DNA from: Anaerolineales bacterium UBA2232
Lineage (GTDB): Bacteria; Chloroflexota; Anaerolineae; UBA2200
Assembly: GCA_002348045.1 (NCBI GenBank)
Contig: DDYO01000123.1
Location: 1-24,585 of the forward strand
DNA: 24,585 bases
Direction: 5' to 3'
The notes beneath the pieces were generated by a model. The model saw only the letters and a program-made list of their open reading frames with translations. It did no database searches and was not told the DNA's origin. Positions 15,322 to 22,787 of this stretch are shown piece by piece (the stretch's first letter is position 1; each line of letters starts with the position of its first letter). A program made the position numbers and the translations under genes.

Positions 15322-16929
15322 TTATTTAACATCACTCACGCGCCACACGCGCGTTCGCGGCTCATCAGTCTCCAAAACCAGGCTCAGCGCCTGGGGCTCA
15401 GCGACCTGCCAGCCCTCCAGCGCTGGCCGCAGGTACAGGGGTGTCGTGCGGGTCCAGGTAAAACGATCCTCGATGATGTACCTGACGTCCGTCTCGCGCA
15501 CCTCTCGCTGTAAGACGCGACTATCGGCCGTGTAAGGATACTCCAGAGCTTGGTGGCCTGTGACAATGTACATCAAGTCCGCTTTGCGACACATGACGTT
15601 AGTGCTGAGACTTGAGTTGTTAGCGATCCACTCCATCGCCTCCAAATACTTGGCCCACTCGGCGTCCCGAGCATACCAGACCTCGAGAGGGCGTCCAAGA
15701 CCAAAGCGGAGATTACGGTTGACCGCCCTGACTTGAACCCACAGCGCCGAGACAACAAGGACCATCACCAAGATCGCGACGCTCAAGCCCTCCACTTTGC
15801 CATTGTTCCGCACATTGTGTCGTACCAAGGTGTGGGCGCCCACCAGCGTGTAAAAGAGGATGAATGGGATAATGGGAACAATCAGTCGCGACTGAGCCCA
15901 CAGGTAACCCACGCACGAGACAAAATACAGTGCCACATAGATTTCGGCCACCCGCAGCTTGCGGGCCTCCACAAGAAATCCCAGCATCGCCAACGCCGAG
16001 AACCCGATAAGAAACACGCCTCCGATGGGTCCCAGAACCCGTGCCAAGCTCGATGAATGCGGAAACAGCATCTCGGGCCAAATGTCGTGCAGGTAGATCC
16101 TCAGGTTCAATAACACGCGATTGGCCAGGTCGCCCAGGCTCGCCGGCGTGGTGCCATAGGGATCTCGGGAGAAGTACAGAGCAAAGTAGCCGCGGCCGAG
16201 GCCCACCGATGTACCCGTACTGGGAAGCCGACTCGAGTAAACAAACCACGGCGCTACACCCGCACCCACAATCAGCGTTAGGAATAGCGTCTTGCGCCAC
16301 CACCGTCGCACAACGAAGCCCAAGACAAAAGCCAGGGCCATGACCAAGGCTACCGACCGCACATAGGTCATCGCGATCAAGATTGTCGCGAGTCCCAACG
16401 TGCTCCAAAGAGAAGGCTCCCGCTCACGACGACCGTAGAGCCATAGTGCGACCAGTGAGAGCAGAAGAAATGGTATCTCGGTCCCGACCTCATTGGAGAA
16501 ATGCAGCAGCTGGGGGTTCAGCGCCATGAGCAAGGCCACCGCCGCCGCGATCTGGCGGTTCCTATGGCGAAAGAGCTCATAGGTAACGGCTGTAGAGGCG
16601 ACAAAGAACAGAACCGAGAGCACCTTGACGGGAACAATCGCAGACAACAGAACCTTCGCCGTTCCGGTCACGGCAAGCACCATCGCTACTAGAAGTGGAT
16701 ATCCGGGGGGATATAGCGCCATCAGGGGAGCCCGGGGATCGCTGATCATGCGGTAGCCCGATCCCAGTGCGATGGATTGGCCCAAGACCAAGTAGGTCGA
16801 ATTGTCGCCTGCGGGCACCAGGTGAGCATTCAACAACAATGACGAGGCAACGGCAGCCAGAACCAAGATCAGGATGACGTGCCTTCGGCCGGTGAGGGTT
16901 GCCGCCTGCTCAAGGTTGTGACTCCTCAT
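15322..16929 (-). CDS. GT39-like membrane glycosyltransferase with an Asp-Asn active-site motif
   Basis: This 535-residue protein has AGDNSTYLVLG (40-50) in the first outer loop, where GT39 enzymes normally have Asp-Glu; here the pair is D42-N43. YPPGYPLL (73-80) supplies the aromatic-Pro-Pro element, and GTEIPFL near residue 150 is the second acidic loop. Ten or so hydrophobic segments and a soluble tail of about 140 residues follow. The N-terminal 16 residues are polar. The ATG at 16929 overlaps the TGA of the upstream gene as ATGA, with no good ribosome site, so it probably relies on coupled translation. It is followed by the EmrE-like gene after 12 bases. It should use a lipid-linked sugar if active; the Asn substitution leaves that open. 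Confidence 0.82.
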   Translation of the reverse strand: MRSHNLEQAATLTGRRHVILILVLAAVASSLLLNAHLVPAGDNSTYLVLGQSIALGSGYRMISDPRAPLMALYPPGYPLLVAMVLAVTGTAKVLLSAIVPVKVLSVLFFVASTAVTYELFRHRNRQIAAAVALLMALNPQLLHFSNEVGTEIPFLLLSLVALWLYGRREREPSLWSTLGLATILIAMTYVRSVALVMALAFVLGFVVRRWWRKTLFLTLIVGAGVAPWFVYSSRLPSTGTSVGLGRGYFALYFSRDPYGTTPASLGDLANRVLLNLRIYLHDIWPEMLFPHSSSLARVLGPIGGVFLIGFSALAMLGFLVEARKLRVAEIYVALYFVSCVGYLWAQSRLIVPIIPFILFYTLVGAHTLVRHNVRNNGKVEGLSVAILVMVLVVSALWVQVRAVNRNLRFGLGRPLEVWYARDAEWAKYLEAMEWIANNSSLSTNVMCRKADLMYIVTGHQALEYPYTADSRVLQREVRETDVRYIIEDRFTWTRTTPLYLRPALEGWQVAEPQALSLVLETDEPRTRVWRVSDVK

Positions 16930-18416
16930 GGGGTAGCCGGCACCCTGTCATCACGATGCACAGCGAACAGCTCTACCTCAACACCAGTGAAGCGCTCCTC
17001 CCCGATGAGCTCGGCGTTGGGCGCATCGGTCAAGACCTCGCGCAGGAGCATGTTGTCGGTATGGCTCAGTACCAGCCACACTCGGTCATAACTCATCAGC
17101 AGCATACCCACTCGTGCGTTCAGAATCGATCGGTCGGCTACCGTGCGGCTCACTCCCACCCAACGTGTTGTACCTCGGTAGTAATGCTCGAACGGAAGCC
17201 AGATATCCTCATCCAGGAGCATGATTACATCGTTGTCCCGCTCGCTCTCGGCAATGTGGTCAACCACCGCCCGCCAGTTCTCCTTCTGTTCGTAGCGATA
17301 GGTATTCAGGAGTGGCCACGCTGAGAGAACCAGCACTCCTATCAGCACCGGAACCGCCAGCCAACGTGGCATTCTGCCAATGCCACGAGCCACAAGGATA
17401 CAGTATGCTGGCAGAAAGGGAAAGATGTACCGCAACACCCAGAAGGACCGGACCTGCGAAGCCAAGAACACGGTTCCCAGCGGCACAACTAGATAGCCAA
17501 AGGCAAAGACGAGGGCGTCGTCCAGTGCCCAATGGCCGTTCTGGCGAGGTTCAAGCCCCCACAGCAGACAGAAGCCAAAGAGCGCCATGCCAGTCCAGTA
17601 GATCAGACGTCCTTGGACCGTGGTCCCCAGGCTGAACGAGAACATCAGGTTGAGCAGTTCACGCACTCGGGGCGCGCCGTGCCACGTGTCCAGCAGCCCC
17701 CACCAGTATCCCGACTCTGAGCTGAAGACTCCGGCCAGACCAACGACCGACAGCAGGCCGATGGCGAGTTGGCTGGGAATCCAGTGGCGCCAGAATTCTG
17801 CCCCGGTCATCCGCCTGCGCAGCACCAGGTACAACACGAACAGATTCTGGAACGGCACCAGGAAAAGTGCAAAATAGTGGGCGTTCATGGCCAGCGCCGT
17901 ACTCATCACGTAGAGGAGCCAATGACGTACCTGGCCCCGCTGCAACACCAGCCACATGAAATACGCCGAACAGAGCGCCAGCGCCGCTGACAGGATGTAC
18001 ATGCGAGCCTCTTGCGAATAGTACAGGTGCAACGGCGAGATGGCCAGGAGCAACGCGCTCAGCAGCCCGACCTTCTCACCGAAAAGCTGCCGGCCCAAAC
18101 CATAAGCCACTGCCAGCGACGCAACGCCGATCGTTGCAGAAAGGGCTCGCACCGTAGAATCGCTGGTGCCCAGTTTGAGCCAAAAATGCAGTAACAGGTA
18201 GTACAAAGGCGGGAAGATGCGTTGAGTGCTGAGCAAAAGATGCCATCGTACGCTGTGCCGCGCCACCCAGACGCTGTACGCCTCGTCGAACCAGAAGCTC
18301 TCGGTTGCCAGGCCATAGAAGCGCAAGACAGTAGCAGCCGAGAGGATAGCCAGGAGCGCCACCCCCACATACCGTTTGCGCTTGAGACTGCCGATCACAA
18401 CTCGCGGCGTCGTCAA
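16926..18416 (-). CDS. GT39-like membrane glycosyltransferase, second of a tandem paralogous pair
   Basis: The frame is open to 18563, but the first 49 codons lie within the upstream gene. The likely start is a TTG at 18414-18416 that overlaps the upstream TGA as TTGA and has GGGGGA six bases before it, giving 496 residues. The first loop reads SFWFDEAYS (40-48) with D44-E45; RIFPPLYYLLLHFW (66-79) follows, with Phe68 where the paralog and most family members have His. SPLHLYYSQEARMY near 120 is strongly conserved with the upstream gene. About eleven hydrophobic segments precede a tail of about 120 residues. It and the preceding gene share these motifs in the same order, so they arose by duplication. 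A polyprenyl-linked sugar is the expected donor. Confidence 0.87.
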   Translation of the reverse strand: MTTPRVVIGSLKRKRYVGVALLAILSAATVLRFYGLATESFWFDEAYSVWVARHSVRWHLLLSTQRIFPPLYYLLLHFWLKLGTSDSTVRALSATIGVASLAVAYGLGRQLFGEKVGLLSALLLAISPLHLYYSQEARMYILSAALALCSAYFMWLVLQRGQVRHWLLYVMSTALAMNAHYFALFLVPFQNLFVLYLVLRRRMTGAEFWRHWIPSQLAIGLLSVVGLAGVFSSESGYWWGLLDTWHGAPRVRELLNLMFSFSLGTTVQGRLIYWTGMALFGFCLLWGLEPRQNGHWALDDALVFAFGYLVVPLGTVFLASQVRSFWVLRYIFPFLPAYCILVARGIGRMPRWLAVPVLIGVLVLSAWPLLNTYRYEQKENWRAVVDHIAESERDNDVIMLLDEDIWLPFEHYYRGTTRWVGVSRTVADRSILNARVGMLLMSYDRVWLVLSHTDNMLLREVLTDAPNAELIGEERFTGVEVELFAVHRDDRVPATP

Positions 18417-19894
18417 TCTCGTTCCCCCGAAGACAAATCGTACAGCAGGAGACTGGCCGTACCCCGGAACGAAAACTCCCCCAGCATACGACCCTCGGCC
18501 TCCAGGACGCCGTTCGCAATGCCTTGGGGATCGCTGTAATGCCCGCGTTCCCACACCAACCATATCCGACGGTAACGCTCGGCCAGGTCCGACACCACAC
18601 GCCGAGCCGAGGCATCAGAGACAGGGATCGGCAGGTCCATGCTGGTCACCACGCTGCCACGGCTATAGTAGTCAAAGGGTTTCTCATTCCATCGTGGAGA
18701 GAAAAGCACCACGTCATCGGGCCCAGCCCCGTTCATCACAAAGGCGGTCAACCCCCGCCAGTCAGGATTCTGCTCAGCCACCGCGCCCTGCCATGCTCCA
18801 ACCACGAGTATGACGATCAGCGCGAGGGCTAGAACGTTTCTCAAGTGATCGCCACGAACGGCATGAAGCCCGCTCGCCAGAACCATGCAGTAACCGGGCA
18901 CGAATAGCAGCAAGTAGCGGATGGAGTACATTGGCTTGACCTGCGAAAGCGACCATATTGTCATGACGGGAAGCGCCACGTAGCCTAGTGAGAACAGGGC
19001 TGCCCCCCGGCGCCGGTCTGAAAGCAGGTGCGTCCCCGCCAACAGCGAGCAGAAGGCAAAGAGAATGTACGCCAGCCGACGCACCAGCGTAGGATAGACT
19101 TGTCGGAACAGTCCGGTGCTGTAATGGATCCACGTATCCAGCAGCGACGACAAGGTTGGCCGGCCAATGGCCTTTTCCACCCACCCGCCCCCGCCCGTGG
19201 TGACCTGATGGTAGAGTATAGGCATCCACGGAAGAAATAGGAGGGCAACCAGGACCTGCACCGTCAGCCACGAACGCCGGCCAGCGCCAGACCGCTCGCG
19301 ACATAGCCAGTACAGCGCAAACACCCACTGAAACAAGAAGACAAAAAGAACAAAGTAGTGAGTATAAATCGCTAGGACTGCTGAGATGACGTATCCTATC
19401 CAGTAAGAGGCCCGTTGCCGCTCAAGTCCCAGGACCAGAAAGTAGCTGGACAGCAAGCTCAGCGTCGTAGCCATGCCGTACATCCGTGCTTCCTGCGAGT
19501 ACCAGATATGCAAGGGAGACAGCGCCAGCAAGAGGGCCGACCACCACCCCACTTTTCTATCCCACATTTCCGTGGCCAATGCGTAGACAACGGCAACGCA
19601 GGCTATGCCCACCAGGGCAGAGAGCGCCCGCAGAGCGTACTCGCTTTCTCCCAGGTACAACCAGAAGTGCAGCACTAGATAGTACAGAGGTGGGTGAATA
19701 TCGCCAGCGGCCCATGCTACCACTGACGCCAGGTCCATCCTGGCGATGGTCAGGCTAGTGACCTCGTCCAACCAGATGCTCTCCGCGCCAAGACCAAACA
19801 ACCGCACCACGCATCCTAACAGGATCAGCAAAGCCGGCGCAAAACGCTGTGCGCTGGTCAGGGTCTTGGTGGGCTCACCACTGGATGTACGCAC
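18413..19894 (-). CDS. GT39-like membrane glycosyltransferase, first of a tandem paralogous pair
   Basis: This 493-residue protein has AESIWLDEVTS (37-47) with D43-E44, then DIHPPLYYLVLHFW (65-78) with the usual His67, and LSPLHIWYSQEARMYGM near 120. These are the classic GT39 membrane transferase motifs for a dolichol- or undecaprenyl-phosphate sugar donor. About eleven hydrophobic segments and a tail of about 120 residues follow. The tail shares the NPDWRGL and RRIWLVWE landmarks with its downstream neighbour (ENWRAVV and DRVWLVL). The start is GTG at 19892-19894, six bases after the TAG of the radical SAM/SPASM gene; no strong ribosome site is seen, so coupled translation is likely. Confidence 0.88.
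   Translation of the reverse strand: MRTSSGEPTKTLTSAQRFAPALLILLGCVVRLFGLGAESIWLDEVTSLTIARMDLASVVAWAAGDIHPPLYYLVLHFWLYLGESEYALRALSALVGIACVAVVYALATEMWDRKVGWWSALLLALSPLHIWYSQEARMYGMATTLSLLSSYFLVLGLERQRASYWIGYVISAVLAIYTHYFVLFVFLFQWVFALYWLCRERSGAGRRSWLTVQVLVALLFLPWMPILYHQVTTGGGGWVEKAIGRPTLSSLLDTWIHYSTGLFRQVYPTLVRRLAYILFAFCSLLAGTHLLSDRRRGAALFSLGYVALPVMTIWSLSQVKPMYSIRYLLLFVPGYCMVLASGLHAVRGDHLRNVLALALIVILVVGAWQGAVAEQNPDWRGLTAFVMNGAGPDDVVLFSPRWNEKPFDYYSRGSVVTSMDLPIPVSDASARRVVSDLAERYRRIWLVWERGHYSDPQGIANGVLEAEGRMLGEFSFRGTASLLLYDLSSGERD
18423..18428 (-). promoter_or_regulatory. Shine-Dalgarno site deciding a TTG start overlapping a stop
   Basis: GGGGGA lies six bases upstream of the TTG at 18414-18416. 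It excludes the long N-terminal extension that the open frame would allow inside the upstream gene. Confidence 0.6.
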
Positions 19895-19900
19895 AAGCAG

Positions 19901-20902
19901 CTACCGCTGGGGAGCGTTGCCGTGCGAGGAGAACGCTGTTGGCTGCCACCAGCTCCATTCCACGCACTTGCCACACGATGCCACGCCATCCACTTCTCCT
20001 CGGAGGTGCTTTCGTCGGAGCTCTCTCATGAGCGGACCGTTCCAAGCCTTCATGACCCCGTCACTCACGTTGCCCAGAGGATTCAGCGCATTAAAGTCCC
20101 GGTCACAGCAGACCAATGTGCCGTCCCAATAGATGTGCACGTGATACCACAGGTTAGGACAATGATAGCGCTGGATCGGAACCGCGGGCAGGTCATCCGT
20201 CGCACGCAGTTCACTGATTTCCTCTACTTGGTTTCCCCACGAATCAAAGGCCTTGATATGTACGCGGTCAACTCCAGGAATCGTCCAGGTTTTCCGGAAT
20301 TGCTCAATCTCCCCAGCCGTTGGCTGTATGTTGATGATCTGCACGCTGACCCGTGGCCCGCGGCCAGCCTGGTTCTTCAGCTCCACAAAGCGCAGGATAT
20401 TCTCCCGCGTCTCTTCAAAGTCACCCCGCTGCCGGACCCGCTCGTACGTCTCCTTAGTGGCGCCATCCAGACACAGGTAGATGGCCCCCAGACGGTTTTC
20501 GATGATCTGCCGTGAGCGTTCCTCTGTGAGAAGGGTTGCATTGGTCGATATCTCGCTGTGCAGTCCGTGGTCCGCGCAGTATGCCATCATGTCAATGATG
20601 CGGGGATGCAGCAAGGGCTCGCCCCAGATGTGCAGGGTTGTGGCACGAACGTGGGGAGCCATTTCGTCCACGATCCTGGTAAAGAGACCATAGTCCATGA
20701 ACCCCTTGGCGCGCGTCACCTGCCCTAGACCGGTAGGGCACATCACACACTGAAGGTTGCACACGTTGGTCGATTCCAGGTACATACGATCTGGATGGGT
20801 CATGAGTTGGGTCTGGCCGGTACGGTAGGACAAGTACTTGGCCAGGGATGCCGCTCGCTGGCCGTACCTTTTCGCTCGGCGACTAAGCTTTGTCATTACC
20901 AT
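19901..20902 (-). CDS. Radical SAM protein with SPASM-type C-terminal cysteines
   Basis: This 333-residue protein carries CNLQCVMC (C48, C52, C55), the radical SAM [4Fe-4S] motif, followed by HIWGEPLLHP in the place of GGEP, and STNATLL. The C-terminal third has YHCPNLW, TLVCCDRDF, LGNVSDG and SCGKC, the cysteine pattern of a SPASM domain that binds auxiliary clusters. Family members include peptide-maturing enzymes and dehydrogenases or isomerases acting on sugars and alcohols, so the reaction is open. It sits between a B12-type radical SAM gene and GT39 genes; no precursor peptide gene is visible nearby. The ATG at 20902 overlaps the upstream stop by seven bases and has AGAGGA about ten bases before it; a second ATG two codons on is possible. 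Confidence 0.9.
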   Translation of the reverse strand: MVMTKLSRRAKRYGQRAASLAKYLSYRTGQTQLMTHPDRMYLESTNVCNLQCVMCPTGLGQVTRAKGFMDYGLFTRIVDEMAPHVRATTLHIWGEPLLHPRIIDMMAYCADHGLHSEISTNATLLTEERSRQIIENRLGAIYLCLDGATKETYERVRQRGDFEETRENILRFVELKNQAGRGPRVSVQIINIQPTAGEIEQFRKTWTIPGVDRVHIKAFDSWGNQVEEISELRATDDLPAVPIQRYHCPNLWYHVHIYWDGTLVCCDRDFNALNPLGNVSDGVMKAWNGPLMRELRRKHLRGEVDGVASCGKCVEWSWWQPTAFSSHGNAPQR

Positions 20903-22362
20903 GACTTGGCATTCCTCTTCCTCAGAATCGCAAAACGTTTGAACAGGCCCTGCTCAAGCAGAAAACGCGCCGTCCACCGCACGGGAGTGATACGAGCAAT
21001 ACGCCAAAGCAAGGGCCCCAACACCGATCCAAAAGCCCCGGAGTACACTCCACGGGAACGCGCATCGGCAAGGGCACGCTGTGCCTTGCGCAGCCACTGC
21101 CCAAGTTCAGTATCTGGCACCTCGGAGACGTTTAGAAAGGGGGCAACTTCTTCATCGGGGTTGCCGTAGTAGTATGCCCGCGCGAAATCCTGCCCAAACT
21201 CGGTTTCGGGCCTTTTGGCAACCAGCTCATCCCACAGGCGAGTGCCCGGAAAGGGCGTCGTCAGGCTGAACATGGCCTCATCAAGATTGAGTTCAACGGC
21301 GAAATCTATGGTCTGCTGCATGGTTTCCGGCGTATCTCCCGGCAACCCCAGCATAAAATAGCCCTTGACGTGAATGCCGGCTTCCTGCGCCCATCGTACT
21401 GCACGGCGCACCTGATCCAGGTTGATCCCCTTTCCAATACGCTCAAGAATCCTCTGATTGCCTGACTCAATACCATAGTGGATCTGCCGGCAGCCAGCAG
21501 CATACATCCTGCTCAAGAGGGGAGCAGTCACGCTGTCCACCCGGCCCAGGCACTGCCACTGGATTTTCGTCCCACCAGCGATGAACTGCTCCATCAGGTC
21601 CGCCAACCGACGGCTGTTGACGGTAAAGAGGTCGTCGATGAAATAGAAATCGTGCAGGCCGTACTGGTCAATTACCTGGCGAATCTCCGCCATGATATTG
21701 CCGGGGCTGCGCTGCCGATAGGTCCTGCCAACGATACCCTTGAAGCAATATGCGCAGTTGTAGGGACAGCCACGGCTGGACAGCAGGGTCGCCATCGGCC
21801 TGCCGTTAGGCGTACGGAGGCCGTAGCGGTCGAGGGAGAAGAGATGACGGGCAGGAAAGGGCAAGGAATCCAGATCAGTCAGCAAGGGTCTGTCGGGGTT
21901 CGAAACGATGCTCCCGTGTTGACGATGGGTTACCCCCTGGATCCTCCCAATATCCCTTATACCGCTCTCCAGAGCGCTAACCAATTCCAGGACGGTCTCT
22001 TCGCCCTCACCACGAACGACATAGTCGATCACAGGCGCCTCGGATAGCACGCGCTCCGGAAAGACCGTAGCGTGAGGACCACCCAGAATGATCGGTCGAC
22101 CGAGCCTCGCCTTCAGCCTAGCCGCAGTGTCGAGCGCGCTCTCATAGACGCTGGTCATCGAGGTGATTCCCACAACTTGAGGGTCGAAGGCACAGACCCG
22201 GTCGATATCAGTTTCCACTGAAACCAAAGGATCCAGGCCGAAGTCAAAGACCTGCACCTCGTGTCCAGCACGCTCCAGAACTGCCGCCAAGTAAGCCAGT
22301 CCCAGCGGCGGATAGTCGTTCGCCTTCTTGTTCCACTTGGGGGAGATCAGAGCTACGCGCAT
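20896..22362 (-). CDS. B12-binding-domain radical SAM protein
   Basis: From the ATG at 22362 (AAGGA four bases upstream) the protein has 488 residues; a GTG at 22389 would add nine. Residues 1 to about 135 form a Rossmann-like B12-binding domain with YPPLGLAYLAAVLE, GITSMTS and GGPHATVFPE, as in the BchE-like class. No DXHXXG cobalamin-ligand motif is present, so base-off B12 binding is not assured. Residues from about 190 hold SRGCPYNCAYC (C199, C203, C206), the radical SAM cluster site, followed by FYFIDDLF, YGIESGNQ and GYFMLGLPGDT. Family members methylate unactivated carbons or form C-C bonds on lipids, cofactors and natural products; some make hopanoid or tetrapyrrole changes. It is the first gene of the 16-gene run. 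The substrate here is unknown. Confidence 0.9.
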   Translation of the reverse strand: MRVALISPKWNKKANDYPPLGLAYLAAVLERAGHEVQVFDFGLDPLVSVETDIDRVCAFDPQVVGITSMTSVYESALDTAARLKARLGRPIILGGPHATVFPERVLSEAPVIDYVVRGEGEETVLELVSALESGIRDIGRIQGVTHRQHGSIVSNPDRPLLTDLDSLPFPARHLFSLDRYGLRTPNGRPMATLLSSRGCPYNCAYCFKGIVGRTYRQRSPGNIMAEIRQVIDQYGLHDFYFIDDLFTVNSRRLADLMEQFIAGGTKIQWQCLGRVDSVTAPLLSRMYAAGCRQIHYGIESGNQRILERIGKGINLDQVRRAVRWAQEAGIHVKGYFMLGLPGDTPETMQQTIDFAVELNLDEAMFSLTTPFPGTRLWDELVAKRPETEFGQDFARAYYYGNPDEEVAPFLNVSEVPDTELGQWLRKAQRALADARSRGVYSGAFGSVLGPLLWRIARITPVRWTARFLLEQGLFKRFAILRKRNAKSW

Positions 22363-22787
22363 ATCGTCCTTGCCGGCCTCACTCTCCACTGGTTAGGGCG
22401 CGCCTCTTTCAGTATCCAGCGCACACATTCACGGCTGATCCGATCCACAACTCGATTCCCGCTCGCCCTCGCGGCGACCACGCGTAGTGTCCACCGACTG
22501 ATATTGCAGCCGAGATCGTACAGCTGTCTCGCCCCTGCCTCTCTTGGCCCAGACATTCTTGCCCCGAGACCGCGGTGATTCCACGCACTCGCGAAGCGAA
22601 GAGATTCTATCTTGGGGAGATGAATGGCCGATGAAAACCGGAAACACCCGGGGTTACAGATCACTCACATACACCATGTGTCGATATCTCTCGCCTTTCA
22701 AGTTCAACTGCATTTGTCAGCACGCCCGTTCCCCAGAAAGCCGTCTCCTGACACGGCCAGGAGAATCACTCGTGCTCTGTCCAGTCA
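22363..22787 (-). other. Noncoding gap upstream of the glycosylation operon
   Basis: This 425-base stretch separates the histidine kinase stop from the first radical SAM gene. I find no credible gene: the short open frames on both strands lack ribosome sites and recognisable motifs. It should hold the promoter for the 16-gene run, but I see no convincing pair of -35 and -10 boxes; a TAGAAT at about 22604-22609 on the minus strand has no matching -35. A small inverted repeat CACAT-N5-ATGTG lies at 22666-22680. The hairpin listed separately lies at the kinase end. Confidence 0.5.
22744..22764 (-). terminator. Hairpin just after the histidine kinase gene
   Basis: On the minus strand TCTCCTG, seven loop bases and CAGGAGA form a perfect 7-bp stem 24 bases after the kinase stop. 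Only a short CTTTCT follows instead of a long T run, so it may be a weak intrinsic terminator or an RNA-stability element. Confidence 0.4.

Noticed and set aside
18417..18563. N-terminal extension of 49 codons on the second tandem GT39 gene
   Set aside because: It overlaps the end of the upstream gene and lacks homology to it; a TTG with a well-spaced GGGGGA site begins at the correct place for the family.
22604..22609. TAGAAT as a -10 box for the operon
   Set aside because: No -35-like hexamer lies 16-18 bases upstream, so I do not call a promoter.
22353..22664. 103-codon minus-strand open frame in the intergenic gap
   Set aside because: No ribosome site, no family resemblance and overlap with the start of the B12-type radical SAM gene.
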